Shown: positions 26,372-36,251, counted from the first letter of the stretch. The stretch: 64,000 nt of DNA from JAGPUQ01 sp963708735 (GCA_963708735.1 CAVPTW010000013.1:1-64000), one strand, 5' to 3'. Program-made: numbers and translations. The notes: generated from the sequence alone by a model not told the origin.

Positions 26372-26659
26372 AAGGCAGTATCCAGGAGCGCGGCGGTCGG
26401 GCGCCAGTATAGCCATACCCCTGCGCAACCTGTTAGACAGCCTGGGCAGTCGGCGCCGCGATTCCCAGCCCGGGTCGCCGATGCTATAGTGCCGCGCTGC
26501 GCAAGCGCCCGGATTTTCAGCGATATTCGGTCGCCCGCGCAACGAATCACGCGCATTATTTATTTCGTTTTGTCGTTGCGGGTGCTACCGCAGCCTGTTG
26601 CGCCAGAGCCCACTTCACAACAGCCCGCCGAGGCGGGGAAACCGGAGGCTGATGCCGCC
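26372..26659. other. Divergent intergenic region kdsD / ibaG
   Basis: 288 bases between the divergent kdsD and ibaG genes, expected to hold promoters for both. A relatively AT-rich patch lies at about 26548-26578 (CGCATTATTTATTTCGTTTT). No confident -35/-10 pair was identified. In related genomes the mla genes normally lie between kdsD and ibaG; none are here. Confidence 0.5.
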
Positions 26660-26896
26660 ATGGATCTCGATGCCATTGGTACCCGCTTACGGGGCGAGCT
26701 CAGTGATTGCGATGTGCAGGTGCAGGCCGAAGGTAGTCATCTGAGCGTCGTGGCCGTCGGCGCGTTGTTTGAGGGGCTGCGTCCCGTGCAGCGCCAGCAG
26801 CGGGTGTATGCGGCACTCAAGGATCTCATCGCGGCGGGTGAAGTCCATGCGGTGAATATCCGCACCTACACCCCGGCGGAATGGCAGTCGCGCTGA
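26660..26896 (+). CDS. ibaG: BolA-family protein IbaG (YrbA-like)
   Basis: 78 residues from ATG 26660, GGAGG upstream. A BolA fold with the conserved VHAVNIRTYTPAEW C-terminus. The His in VHAV is a candidate iron-sulfur ligand shared with monothiol glutaredoxin. It lies 66 bases before murA, as in Pseudomonas and E. coli. Confidence 0.9.
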   Translation: MDLDAIGTRLRGELSDCDVQVQAEGSHLSVVAVGALFEGLRPVQRQQRVYAALKDLIAAGEVHAVNIRTYTPAEWQSR

Positions 26897-26962
26897 TTTC
26901 ACCGTGGCGGGATTCAGGCGGCGGCCCGGACCATCCCGATTCCATCTTGCTCCGAGTACATC

Positions 26963-28225
26963 ATGGATAAATTGGTGATTTCCGGCGGCGTTCCCTTGAA
27001 CGGCCAGATTCGCATTTCCGGCGCCAAGAATTCCGCGTTGCCCATTCTGGCGGCTACCCTGCTCGCCGAAGCGCCGGTGACCATCGCCAATATCCCGCAC
27101 CTGCACGACATCACCACCATGATCGAACTGCTGTGCTGCATGGGCGTGAGTGTGGTGGTGGACGAACGGATGAACGTCGAGGTCGATACCAGCACTCTCC
27201 ACAGCCGGTCGGCACCCTACGATCTCGTGAAGACGATGCGCGCCTCCATTCTGGTGCTGGGGCCGCTGCTGGCCCGCTACGGCGAGGCTCGGGTTTCCTT
27301 CCCCGGGGGCTGCGCCATCGGCAGTCGCCCGGTCGATCAGCACTTGCGCGGTCTCGAGGCGCTGGGCGCCGAGATCGAAATCGACGGCGGCTACATCAAT
27401 GCCCGCGCCCGTGGCCGGCTGCGGGGCGCGCACATCCTGATGGACATGGTCACGGTGGGCGGTACCGAGAACCTGATGATGGCGGCGAGTCTCGCCAGTG
27501 GCCGCACCGTCATCGAAAACGCCGCGCGTGAACCGGAGATCGTGGATCTTGCCAACTGCATCAACACCCTGGGGGGCGACGTGCGGGGCGCGGGCACCGA
27601 TACCCTCACCATCGAGGGTGTGGAACACCTCCATGGCGGCAGCTACACCATCATGCCGGATCGCATCGAAACCGGAACCTATCTGGCGGCGGCGGCGGCG
27701 ACCCGGGGCCGGATCAGGCTGAAAAATACCGATCCGCACCTGCTCGAAGCCGTGCTGCTCAAGCTCGAGGAGGCGGGCGCGCGGATCACCTCCGGCGGCG
27801 ACTGGATCGAGCTCGATATGTGCGGCAAACAGCCCCGCGCCGTGCATTTGCGCACCGCCCCCTATCCGGCGTTTCCCACGGACATGCAGGCGCAGATCAC
27901 CGCATTGAATGCCGTTGCCGATGGCGTCGGGACCATCACGGAAACCATTTTCGAGAACCGCCTGATCCAGATCCACGAGCTCAACCGGATGGGTGCGAAG
28001 ATCAGTCAGCAGGGCAACACCGCCATCATCACCGGGGTACCGTTCCTGAAGGGGGCGCCGGTGATGGCGTCGGACCTGCGCGCCTCCGCCTGCCTGGTGA
28101 TTGCGGGTCTGGTGGCCCAGGGCGAAACCGTCGTGGACCGCATCTATCACATTGACCGTGGCTACGAATGTATCGAGGAAAAGCTCCAGCAGCTCGGCGC
28201 GTGCATTCGCCGGGTGGCGGGCTGA
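26963..28225 (+). CDS. murA: UDP-N-acetylglucosamine 1-carboxyvinyltransferase MurA
   Basis: 420 residues, the standard length. The substrate-binding Lys is in SGAKNSALPI, and the catalytic loop GGCAIGSRPVDQHL contains the Cys that fosfomycin alkylates. It catalyses the first committed step of peptidoglycan synthesis. It is followed by hisG after 16 bases. Confidence 0.97.
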   Translation: MDKLVISGGVPLNGQIRISGAKNSALPILAATLLAEAPVTIANIPHLHDITTMIELLCCMGVSVVVDERMNVEVDTSTLHSRSAPYDLVKTMRASILVLGPLLARYGEARVSFPGGCAIGSRPVDQHLRGLEALGAEIEIDGGYINARARGRLRGAHILMDMVTVGGTENLMMAASLASGRTVIENAAREPEIVDLANCINTLGGDVRGAGTDTLTIEGVEHLHGGSYTIMPDRIETGTYLAAAAATRGRIRLKNTDPHLLEAVLLKLEEAGARITSGGDWIELDMCGKQPRAVHLRTAPYPAFPTDMQAQITALNAVADGVGTITETIFENRLIQIHELNRMGAKISQQGNTAIITGVPFLKGAPVMASDLRASACLVIAGLVAQGETVVDRIYHIDRGYECIEEKLQQLGACIRRVAG

Positions 28226-28241
28226 CGCGGAGACCGGGACC

Positions 28242-28874
28242 ATGGCGCAGAGTCTTACGCTGGCAATCACCAAGGGCCGCATCATTGCGGAAGTGCTGCC
28301 CATGCTGGCCCGCGCCGGCATCTTCCCGGACGAGGATATCGCCACCAGCCGCAAACTGGTGTTCGGCACCAATCGTGCGGATCTGCGGCTGCTCGTGTTG
28401 CGCGGCTCCGATGTGCCCACCTATGTGCAGTTCGGCGCCGCCGATCTGGGGATTGCGGGCAAGGACACCCTGCTGGAACACAGTGGCGCCGATTTCTATG
28501 AACCCGTGGACCTGGGCATTGCGCGCTGCCGCCTGATGACCGCCGGTCTGGTCGGCGTCGTGCCCCGGCCGGGCCGCCTGCGGGTCGCCACCAAATACGT
28601 CAACGTGGCGCGGCGCTACTATGCCGAGCAGGGTCGTCAGGTGGACATCATCAAGCTCTACGGCGGCATGGAACTGGCCCCTGTGATGGGGCTCGCCGAC
28701 GAGATCGTCGACATTGTGGACACCGGCAACACGCTCATCGCCCACGGCCTCGAACCCCGGGCCCTGATCGCCGCTATCAGCTCCCGGCTGATCGTCCACA
28801 AGGGCGCGCTGAAAACCAAATACGCGCTGATCCAGCCCCTGATCGACCAGTTCCGGCAGCTCGCGGCAGGCTGA
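28242..28874 (+). CDS. hisG: ATP phosphoribosyltransferase HisG, short form
   Basis: 210 residues from ATG 28242. Begins SLTLAITKGRIIAEVLPML, with the PRPP-binding region DIVDTGNTLIAHGL. This is the short form lacking the C-terminal regulatory domain; short HisG needs the HisZ subunit, which is not encoded in the window. First enzyme of histidine biosynthesis. It is four bases from hisD. Confidence 0.96.
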   Translation: MAQSLTLAITKGRIIAEVLPMLARAGIFPDEDIATSRKLVFGTNRADLRLLVLRGSDVPTYVQFGAADLGIAGKDTLLEHSGADFYEPVDLGIARCRLMTAGLVGVVPRPGRLRVATKYVNVARRYYAEQGRQVDIIKLYGGMELAPVMGLADEIVDIVDTGNTLIAHGLEPRALIAAISSRLIVHKGALKTKYALIQPLIDQFRQLAAG

Positions 28875-28878
28875 ACCC

Positions 28879-30195
28879 ATGTCCGTTGCGCTCATCAAGC
28901 TACTCGATAGCCGGGCATCCGATTTCGAAGCCCGGCTCGCCGCGCTGCTCGCGGCGCAGATCGGGGTTGACCGGTCGCTGGAGCAGACGGTCGCGGAGAT
29001 CCTCGCCAGAGTGCGGGAAACCGGCGACCCGGCGCTGGTGGATTACACCAACCGCCTCGATCGTCGCCAGGTGGCCAGCGCGGCGGCGCTGGAGATTCCC
29101 CACGCGGAACTCGGTGCCGCGCTCACGACGCTGCCCGATCACCAGCGCGCGGCGCTCGCCGCGGCAGCGGAGCGCGTGCGCGAATTTCACCTGCGCCAGA
29201 AACAGGAATCCTGGGAGTATCGCGATGCCCATGGCAACCGGCTCGGCCAGCGGGTAACGGCGCTCGACCGGGTGGGCATCTACGTGCCCGGCGGCAAGGC
29301 CAGCTATCCGTCTTCGGTGCTGATGAATGCGATTCCCGCCCGCGTCGCCGGCGTCGGGGAAATCCTGATGACAGTGCCCGCGCCCGGTGGCGAGCTGAAT
29401 CCCATGGTACTGGCGGCGGCCGCGCTCGCCGGGGTCGATCGTGTGTTTACCATCGGCGGTGCCCAGGCGATCGCGGCCCTGGCCTTTGGCACCGCGACCG
29501 TGCCGGCGGTGGACAAGATCGTCGGCCCCGGCAATGCCTATGTGGCGGCGGCCAAGCGACAGGTCTTCGGTCAGGTGGGACTCGACATGGTCGCGGGCCC
29601 TTCCGAGGTGCTGGTGATCTGCGACGGCAGTGCCGATCCCGACTGGATCGCCATGGACCTGTTCTCCCAGGCCGAGCACGACGAGCAGGCACAGGCCATC
29701 CTGCTCACGCCGGATGCGGACTTTCGCGCGCGGGTGGAAGCGAGCATGGCCCGCCTGCTGCCGACCCTGGAGCGGCGCGACATCATCGCGGCCGCTCTTG
29801 CCGGACGCGGCGCGCTGATTCTGGTGCGGGATCTGGACGAAGCCCTCGCGCTCGCCAATCGCATCGCCCCGGAACACCTTGAACTCGCCGTCGCCGACCC
29901 CGAGCGCTGGTTGTCGGACGTGCGTCACGCCGGCGCGGTATTTCTCGGCTGCCATACCCCCGAAGCGATCGGCGACTACTGCGCCGGACCGAGCCATGTG
30001 CTGCCCACTTCCGCGACGGCCCGGTTCTCGTCGCCGCTCGGTGTCTACGATTTCCAGAAGCGCACCTCGGTCATCCAGTGCTCGCCCGCCGGAGCCGCCG
30101 TGCTGGCGGCGACCGCCTCGGTGCTGGCGCGCGGCGAATCCCTCACCGCGCACGCGCGGTCGGCGGAGTACCGCCTCAAACCGGAGTCGCCATGA
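28879..30195 (+). CDS. hisD: Histidinol dehydrogenase HisD
   Basis: 438 residues. Typical motifs are GIYVPGGKASYPSSVLM, GPGNAYVAAAKR, GPSEVLV, the Zn-site region LFSQAEHDEQAQ and the catalytic Glu-His pair in APEHLEL. It performs the last two NAD-dependent oxidations to histidine. The stop overlaps the hisC start by four bases. Confidence 0.97.
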   Translation: MSVALIKLLDSRASDFEARLAALLAAQIGVDRSLEQTVAEILARVRETGDPALVDYTNRLDRRQVASAAALEIPHAELGAALTTLPDHQRAALAAAAERVREFHLRQKQESWEYRDAHGNRLGQRVTALDRVGIYVPGGKASYPSSVLMNAIPARVAGVGEILMTVPAPGGELNPMVLAAAALAGVDRVFTIGGAQAIAALAFGTATVPAVDKIVGPGNAYVAAAKRQVFGQVGLDMVAGPSEVLVICDGSADPDWIAMDLFSQAEHDEQAQAILLTPDADFRARVEASMARLLPTLERRDIIAAALAGRGALILVRDLDEALALANRIAPEHLELAVADPERWLSDVRHAGAVFLGCHTPEAIGDYCAGPSHVLPTSATARFSSPLGVYDFQKRTSVIQCSPAGAAVLAATASVLARGESLTAHARSAEYRLKPESP

Positions 30196-31253
30196 GCAAC
30201 CCCTACTGGAGTCCGTGCATCCGCGACCTGGAGCCCTATGTCCCGGGTGAACAGCCGCGCCGGCGCGATCTGGTCAAGCTGAACACCAACGAAAATCCCT
30301 ATCCGCCGTCGCCCCAGGTGCTGGCCGCGGTGCGCGCGGCGGCGGACGAGAGCCTGCGCCTGTATCCGCCGCCGGAAGCCGACGAATTCAAGGCGGCCAT
30401 CGCCACCTACCATGGCATCGAGACCGGCCAGGTCTTTGTCGGCAACGGCTCCGACGAAGTGCTGGCCCATGTGTTCTATGCGCTGCTCAATCACGGGCGA
30501 CCGGTGCTGTTTCCCGACATCACCTACAGTTTTTATCCGGTGTATTGCCGGCTCTACGGCATTCCCTCGCGCGAAATCCCCCTTACGGAGGATTACCGCG
30601 TCGAGGTGGCCGATTACTCTGGTGTCAATGGCGGCATTGTGCTCGCCAATCCCAATGCGCCCACGGGTTGCGCGCTGCCGCTCGCGGCAATTGAAGCGCT
30701 GCTTGCCGCCCACCCCGATTCCGTGGTGGTGATCGACGAAGCCTATGTGGATTTCGGCGCACAATCCGTCATCCCGCTGGTGTGCCATTACCCCAATCTG
30801 CTGGTGGTGCAGACGCTGTCCAAATCCCGTGCGCTCGCCGGCCTGCGGCTGGGCTTCGCGGTGGGCGACGCCGGACTGATCGCCGCGCTGGATACGGTCA
30901 AGAACAGTTTCAACTCCTATCCGCTGGACCGGCTCGCCATTGCCGGCGGCATCGCCGCCTTCGCCGACGACGCCTATTTTCAGGCCATGCGCAATCAGGT
31001 GATGGCGAGCCGCGAGGCACTGGTGGCCGCGCTGGTCGCTTTGAATTTTGAGGTATTGCCCTCGGCCGCCAACTTCCTGTTTGCCCGGCACCGGGAACGG
31101 GCGGGCGCGGAGCTGTTCGAGGCGCTGCGGCGGGACGGCGTGCTGGTGCGCCATTTCAGGCAGCCCCGCATCGACCGCTTTCTGCGGATTACGGTGGGGA
31201 CGGAGGCGCAGAACGCGCGCCTGATTGCGGCGCTGGAAGCCCTGCTGCGTTGA
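30192..31253 (+). CDS. hisC: Histidinol-phosphate aminotransferase HisC
   Basis: 353 residues from ATG 30192. The fold-type I PLP enzyme has LNTNENPYPPSP at the N-terminus, NPNAPTG, DEAYVDF and the PLP-lysine region TLSKSRALAGLRLG. The last 65 bases overlap, tail to tail, the end of the opposed DegS/AlgW gene. Confidence 0.96.
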   Translation: MSNPYWSPCIRDLEPYVPGEQPRRRDLVKLNTNENPYPPSPQVLAAVRAAADESLRLYPPPEADEFKAAIATYHGIETGQVFVGNGSDEVLAHVFYALLNHGRPVLFPDITYSFYPVYCRLYGIPSREIPLTEDYRVEVADYSGVNGGIVLANPNAPTGCALPLAAIEALLAAHPDSVVVIDEAYVDFGAQSVIPLVCHYPNLLVVQTLSKSRALAGLRLGFAVGDAGLIAALDTVKNSFNSYPLDRLAIAGGIAAFADDAYFQAMRNQVMASREALVAALVALNFEVLPSAANFLFARHRERAGAELFEALRRDGVLVRHFRQPRIDRFLRITVGTEAQNARLIAALEALLR

Positions 31254-32391
31254 TGGTTGGGCGGACGCCGACGATGGCACTGATGGTCAGCGCGTGTTGA
31301 TCGCGCAAAACTCGCAGATTCACCGAATCGCCGGGGTTGAGGTCCGCGATCAGATTCGTGCTGTGAACCCCGTCGAGCACGGGATCACCGTTGATATGGG
31401 TGACGATGTCGCCGCTGCGCAGGCCGCTGGCGGCGGCAGGGCTGCCCGGCTGCACCTCGACAATGATCAGCGCGGCGGGTGGCGCAGCGCCGTCATTCTG
31501 GGGCGTGGCGGCCACCAGTTGCTGGACCTGGACGCCGAGCCAGCCGCGCACCACATGACCTTCGCGAACGATGTCTTCCAGTACCTTGATGGCGGTCTTC
31601 ACGGGAATCGCAAAGCTGATGCCCTGGGATGAGGTCTCGTCGAGAATCGCGGTGTTGATGCCGATCAGGTTGCCGTAGGCGTCGATCAGGGCGCCGCCGG
31701 AATTGCCGCGGTTGATCGCCGCGTCGGTCTGCAAAAAATTTTCAAAGGTGTTCAGACCCAGGCCGCGGCCGGTGGCGCTCACGATGCCCTGGGACACCGA
31801 CTGGCCGAGACCGAACGGATTGCCGATGGCCAGCACCACATCGCCGACGCGGGCTTGCGACGAACTGCCGATGGGGATCGGCGACAGCTCCTTGAGGGCG
31901 ATGCGCAGCACGGCGAGATCGGTCTCGGGATCCGAGCCCACCACCTGCGCCTCGGCTTCGCGGCCGTCGGCAAGCAGTACGATGATCTCGTCGGCATTCG
32001 CGACCACATGATGGTTGGTGAGAATGTAGCCCTCGCCGCTCACGATGACCCCGGAGCCCAGCGAGTTTTCCATGCGCTGTTGCTGCGGGAGGGCGCTCTG
32101 GTTGAAATAGCGGCGAAAGGCAGGATCGTTGCGCAGTGGCGAGTGCTGCTGCGGCGCGAGCTTTCGGGTGTAGATATTCACCACCGATGGCGCGGCGCGC
32201 TGGACCGCGGACGCGTAGGACACGCGCTCCTCCGTGAACGGCGGCACGGCCGCAGGGCCATCGAGAATCTCGGGTCTGGGCAGGGTGGGCTGAGGTTCCG
32301 GGCTGAGCGGACGAAATTCGCGCCACAGCACGACGGCCGCAATCGCCAGCCCCGCCACTATTGGCCACGCCAGAAACCTCACCAAACGCAT
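31189..32391 (-). CDS. DegS/AlgW-like periplasmic serine protease
   Basis: 400 residues from ATG 32391, with one N-terminal anchor (about 5-25) and no cleavage site. The trypsin-like domain has His in TNHHVV, Asp in ETDLAVLRI and Ser in GNSGGALI. One PDZ domain (about 285-370, SGLRSGDIVTHINGDPV) and a Pro/Ser-rich tail follow. Site-1 proteases of this type cut the anti-sigma factor RseA/MucA when PDZ senses misfolded outer-membrane proteins. The position next to hisC is as for algW in Pseudomonas. The coding ends overlap hisC by 65 bases on the opposite strand. Confidence 0.92.
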   Translation of the reverse strand: MRLVRFLAWPIVAGLAIAAVVLWREFRPLSPEPQPTLPRPEILDGPAAVPPFTEERVSYASAVQRAAPSVVNIYTRKLAPQQHSPLRNDPAFRRYFNQSALPQQQRMENSLGSGVIVSGEGYILTNHHVVANADEIIVLLADGREAEAQVVGSDPETDLAVLRIALKELSPIPIGSSSQARVGDVVLAIGNPFGLGQSVSQGIVSATGRGLGLNTFENFLQTDAAINRGNSGGALIDAYGNLIGINTAILDETSSQGISFAIPVKTAIKVLEDIVREGHVVRGWLGVQVQQLVAATPQNDGAAPPAALIIVEVQPGSPAAASGLRSGDIVTHINGDPVLDGVHSTNLIADLNPGDSVNLRVLRDQHALTISAIVGVRPTINAAGLPAPQSGARSAPPSPP

Positions 32392-32509
32392 CGGTTGCGA
32401 CTCGTTTTCCTGCCCATGCGACGGCGGTATTATGTCATGGTGCTCCCGCAGGCGTCGGGGGCGTTGTTTTCTCTCGGCGCGAATCGCGCCCGAAACCTGG
32501 AGTACCCGC

Positions 32510-33727
32510 ATGACCGGACTGGTAAAGCCCCATGGCGCCGACGCGCTCAAGATCCTGCTGCTCGAAGGCAACGCATTGGCGGAGGCCCGTATCCGTGCGG
32601 CCGGATTGCCCCAGGTACGCCTGGCCTCGCGCGAGGTGGGTGACCTCATCATGCTGGGCATCGGCGGTTTCACGCCGCTGGACGGCTTCATGGGCGAGGC
32701 CGACTGGCGCGGAGCCTGCGATGACATGCAACTCGCCAACGGTGTGTTCTGGCCCATCCCGATCACCCTGTCCACGGACACGGGCACCGCGGATGGCCTC
32801 GCCATTGGCGGCGAAGTCGCCCTGGTGGACGGCGAAAGCGGCGAGCTGATGGGCACCATGCGCGTGACCGAAAAATACCGCATCGACAAGGCGCACGAAT
32901 GCCGCCAGGTATTCCGTACCACGGATCCCGCCCATCCCGGCGTGAAGCTGGTGCTGGAGCAGGGCGAGATCAATCTGGCCGGTCCGGTGCAGGTGTTCTC
33001 GCAGGGCGAATTTCCGGGCAAGTATCCGGATATCTACCTGACCCCCGCCGAGACGCGCGCGCTGTTCGACAGCAAGGGCTGGTCGACCGTGGCCGCGTTC
33101 CAGACGCGCAATCCCATGCACCGCTCCCACGAATACCTGGCCAAGATCGCGATCGAAATCTGCGACGGCGTGCTGGTGCATTCGCTGCTCGGGAAACTCA
33201 AGCCCGGCGATATTCCCGCCGAGGTGCGCCAGGAAGCCATCGGGGTGCTGCTCGACAAGTATTTCGTCGCCAATACCGTGGTGCAGTCCGGTTATCCCCT
33301 CGACATGCGCTACGCCGGTCCGCGCGAGGCGCTCTTGCATGCGCTGTTCCGGCAGAACTACGGCTGCTCGCATCTGATCGTCGGGCGCGACCACGCCGGA
33401 GTCGGCGATTACTACGGCCCCTTCGACGCCCACCACATCTTCGATGAAATTCCCGCGGATGCGCTGCTGACCAAGCCGCTCAAGATCGACTGGACCTTCT
33501 GGTGCCACGCCTGCGGCACCATGGCGTCCGAGCGCACCTGCCCCCATGACGCGGCGCAGCGCGTGCTGGTGTCGGGTACCAAGTTGCGCAAGGCGCTGTC
33601 CGAGGGCGGCGAGGTCGATCCCCACTTTTCGCGCCCCGAAGTGCTCGCTGTGCTGCGGCGTTATTACGCCGCGCTCGAGACGGAGGATCGGGTGGAGGTT
33701 GAACTGAAAGGGCACTCCGCGCGTTGA
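32510..33727 (+). CDS. sat: ATP sulfurylase, homo-oligomeric Sat type
   Basis: 405 residues from ATG 32510. The nucleotide-binding motif is QTRNPMHRSHE and the second conserved loop is GRDHAGVGDYYGP; a Cys/His cluster WCHACGTMASERTCPHD is also present, as in bacterial and archaeal Sat. It converts sulfate and ATP to APS. The gene stands alone here, without APS/PAPS reductase or transport genes, so the direction (assimilation or sulfur oxidation) cannot be told. Confidence 0.93.
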   Translation: MTGLVKPHGADALKILLLEGNALAEARIRAAGLPQVRLASREVGDLIMLGIGGFTPLDGFMGEADWRGACDDMQLANGVFWPIPITLSTDTGTADGLAIGGEVALVDGESGELMGTMRVTEKYRIDKAHECRQVFRTTDPAHPGVKLVLEQGEINLAGPVQVFSQGEFPGKYPDIYLTPAETRALFDSKGWSTVAAFQTRNPMHRSHEYLAKIAIEICDGVLVHSLLGKLKPGDIPAEVRQEAIGVLLDKYFVANTVVQSGYPLDMRYAGPREALLHALFRQNYGCSHLIVGRDHAGVGDYYGPFDAHHIFDEIPADALLTKPLKIDWTFWCHACGTMASERTCPHDAAQRVLVSGTKLRKALSEGGEVDPHFSRPEVLAVLRRYYAALETEDRVEVELKGHSAR

Positions 33728-33791
33728 GGGGCCCGCTGATTGGGCCACCGCGTCGGGCCGACGCGGCATCAGCTGATTTTGAAGACCGGCT

Positions 33792-34265
33792 TCAACCGAC
33801 CTTCAGTGTAGGGTCGTCGTCACTGATCAAGTGCAGGGGCGCGCTGGTCCCGGTGGCAGCCTTGCCCTGTTGTTCCGCAACGGCCCTGGGATTGCCGCGC
33901 AACAGGCCCTGGCTCGGCGCATAGTCCCGGGGTGGCTGCGGGTCGGCGCCGGATGAGCGTGCGGTGTCCGGGACGGCGAATCGTCGCGCCAGTTCGGTAC
34001 TCGCCAATTGATCGGCGCCGCTGGCCAGATGGTGTTGCAGATCCTGCCAGGCGCGTCCCAGTTCGTCAGTCAGCGCGGCAGCGCGACTGAAATGCTCCTC
34101 GATCTGGCGTTCGTAGATTTGCAGTTTTTCCTCGCGGGCGCGCAACTGATCCGCCAGCCGGTCGCGGCGGCCTTCGCGCCGGGCGAGACGCCGGCCGAGG
34201 GTCGTGCCCGCCAGCAGGCCGGCGAGAAAACCCGCCACGATAATGAGAATGGCGTTGGTAGTCAT
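33792..34265 (-). CDS. DUF1043 / ZapG (YhcB)-like inner-membrane protein
   Basis: 157 residues from ATG 34265. One N-terminal membrane helix (ILIIVAGFLAGLLAGTTLG) is followed by a charged coiled coil (about 30-90) and a low-complexity tail. This is the YhcB/ZapG layout, a protein linked to division and envelope synthesis in E. coli. It is convergent with sat and divergent from the alpha/beta hydrolase. Confidence 0.8.
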   Translation of the reverse strand: MTTNAILIIVAGFLAGLLAGTTLGRRLARREGRRDRLADQLRAREEKLQIYERQIEEHFSRAAALTDELGRAWQDLQHHLASGADQLASTELARRFAVPDTARSSGADPQPPRDYAPSQGLLRGNPRAVAEQQGKAATGTSAPLHLISDDDPTLKVG

Positions 34266-34432
34266 GGAGCCTCCGAGTACTGTCGGCGCGTCGCGACCGA
34301 GAGCCAAAGTCTAGCGATTGCACCGGGGTACGTCGACGTCGGCGTGATGGCGAGGGGTTGAATGAACTGCTACCAGACTGCCAATCGCTTGTGCCACGAT
34401 CAATGTGTGTCAGTACAACAGAGGATAACGGC

Positions 34433-35092
34433 ATGGCGCAACGCGACGCGCTGCATCGACTGCAGGGTCCGGCGGGCGTGATCGAGGCGTGTTGGGAGCC
34501 TGCGCAATCCGAAGGCTCGCGGTTGCCATCACCAATGGTTGCCGTGCTCGCCCACCCGCATCCGCTCTACGGCGGCACCATGGACAACAAGGTGGTCACC
34601 ACGCTCGCGCGCCTGTATCGGCGCCTGGGTGTGGACGCGGTGCGGTTCAATTTTCGGGGCGTGGGTGCCAGCGCCGGCAGCCACGACCAGGGGCGCGGCG
34701 AAGTCGATGACATGCTCGCGGTGGTGCAGTGGGCGCTGGCGAGCGCGCCCCAATCCGTCTTGCTGCTGGCCGGCTATTCCTTCGGTTCGGCGATTGCCGC
34801 GGCCGCCAGTGAGCAGGTCGCGGCCCGGCATCTGGCGCTGGTGGCGCCGCCGGTGGATCGTTACTCCTATGCGCCGCAAGGCGATTTTGCCTGTCCCACA
34901 ACGATCGTTCTGGGCGGTGCCGACGCCATTGTCGCGGTGGACGAAGTGTCCGCTTGGGCGCGACAGCGGCCCCAGGTAACGAATGTCATTGTGCTGCCGC
35001 AAGCGAGTCATTTTTTCCATGGCGAACTGACGGCTCTCGAAAGTGAGCTGGGTGCGGCGGTACGCGCGGTGCTGGCGGCCAGCGCGTCTTGA
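34433..35092 (+). CDS. Alpha/beta hydrolase, small dienelactone-hydrolase-like
   Basis: 219 residues from ATG 34433 (GAGG upstream). It has HPHPLYGGTMDNKVV, FNFRGVGASAG, the nucleophile elbow GYSFGSA, a late Asp in LGGADAIVAVDE and His in ASHFFHG. It is a soluble serine hydrolase of unknown substrate, of the type often annotated near zapE and ygfA-like housekeeping genes. Confidence 0.88.
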   Translation: MAQRDALHRLQGPAGVIEACWEPAQSEGSRLPSPMVAVLAHPHPLYGGTMDNKVVTTLARLYRRLGVDAVRFNFRGVGASAGSHDQGRGEVDDMLAVVQWALASAPQSVLLLAGYSFGSAIAAAASEQVAARHLALVAPPVDRYSYAPQGDFACPTTIVLGGADAIVAVDEVSAWARQRPQVTNVIVLPQASHFFHGELTALESELGAAVRAVLAASAS

Positions 35093-35156
35093 AGCGTCGC
35101 ACCGGGCTGGCTACAGTGGCGCGCCTTTAGCTCTCTCGGAAGTCTCCCGGATCGCC

Positions 35157-36251
35157 ATGACGCCCAAACAACGCTACCTGCAGGATCTTCAGCGCGACGG
35201 TTTCCAGGCGGATGCGGCGCAGGAACTTGCCGTGGCGAAACTCCAGGAAGTCCATGATCGGCTGGTGGCGGCTCATCGTCAGCCCGTCGGGTTGTTTGAT
35301 CGGCTGCTGCGCAATCGCCGGGGCGCGCCGGTGAACGGCTTGTACTTCTGGGGCGGGGTGGGGCGCGGCAAGACCTATCTGATGGACAGTTTTTTCGAGA
35401 GCCTGCCGTTTCAAAACAAACTGCGCATGCATTTTCATCGCTTCATGCTGCGTGTGCACCGTGACCTGAAGCGCTTCAAGGGCAGGAAAGACCCGCTGCG
35501 GCTGGTGGCGCAAGGCATCGCCCACGATGCCCGGGTACTGTGTTTCGACGAATTCTTCGTGTCCGATATTGCCGACGCCATGATTCTCGGTACCCTGCTG
35601 GAAGAGCTGTTCGCCTGCGGCGTCACGCTGATTGCGACTTCCAATATCGAGCCCGATCGACTGTACGAAAACGGACTCCAGCGCGCGCGTTTTCTGCCCG
35701 CCATCGCGCTCATCAAACGCCACTGTGAAGTGCTTAACGTGGATGGGGGAGTCGATTATCGTCTGCGTACCCTTACCCAGGCGGGACTCTATTACTGCCC
35801 GCTGGGGCCGGCGGCAGACGAACATCTGATGGCGGTGTTCCGCAGCCTCGCGCCGTCCCTGGATGAAGTGCGCAAGCACGTGCATCTGGAAGTGGAGGGG
35901 CGCGAGATCATCGCGCGCTATGTAGCCGAGGATGTCGCCTGGTTCGATTTCGCCGCGCTCTGCGACGGACCCCGCAGTCAGAACGATTACATAGAACTGG
36001 CGCGCGAATTTCACGCGGTACTGATTGGCCAGATGCCGGCGTTGACCAGCGCACAGGACGATCAGGCGCGCCGTTTCATCAGTCTCGTGGACGAGTTTTA
36101 CGACCGCAACGTCAAGCTCGCGCTCGCCACCGCGGCGCCGCTCGCCGAGCTCTATACCGGCACCCGCCTCGCCTTCGAGTTCGAGCGCACCCGCAGCCGG
36201 CTGCTGGAAATGCAGTCCCACGAGTATCTGGCGCGGCCCCATCGGCCGTAA
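35157..36251 (+). CDS. zapE: Cell division protein ZapE (AFG1-like ATPase)
   Basis: 364 residues from ATG 35157. Walker A is GGVGRGKTYLMD, Walker B is VLCFDEFFVSD, and the sensor region is TLIATSNIEPDRLY. ZapE binds FtsZ and modulates the Z ring in E. coli. It lies 64 bases after the hydrolase gene, on the same strand. Confidence 0.95.
   Translation: MTPKQRYLQDLQRDGFQADAAQELAVAKLQEVHDRLVAAHRQPVGLFDRLLRNRRGAPVNGLYFWGGVGRGKTYLMDSFFESLPFQNKLRMHFHRFMLRVHRDLKRFKGRKDPLRLVAQGIAHDARVLCFDEFFVSDIADAMILGTLLEELFACGVTLIATSNIEPDRLYENGLQRARFLPAIALIKRHCEVLNVDGGVDYRLRTLTQAGLYYCPLGPAADEHLMAVFRSLAPSLDEVRKHVHLEVEGREIIARYVAEDVAWFDFAALCDGPRSQNDYIELAREFHAVLIGQMPALTSAQDDQARRFISLVDEFYDRNVKLALATAAPLAELYTGTRLAFEFERTRSRLLEMQSHEYLARPHRP

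Noticed and set aside
26687..28420. Minus-strand frame of 577 codons across murA
   Set aside because: Antisense of murA and hisG, both with clear motifs. No independent evidence for a gene.
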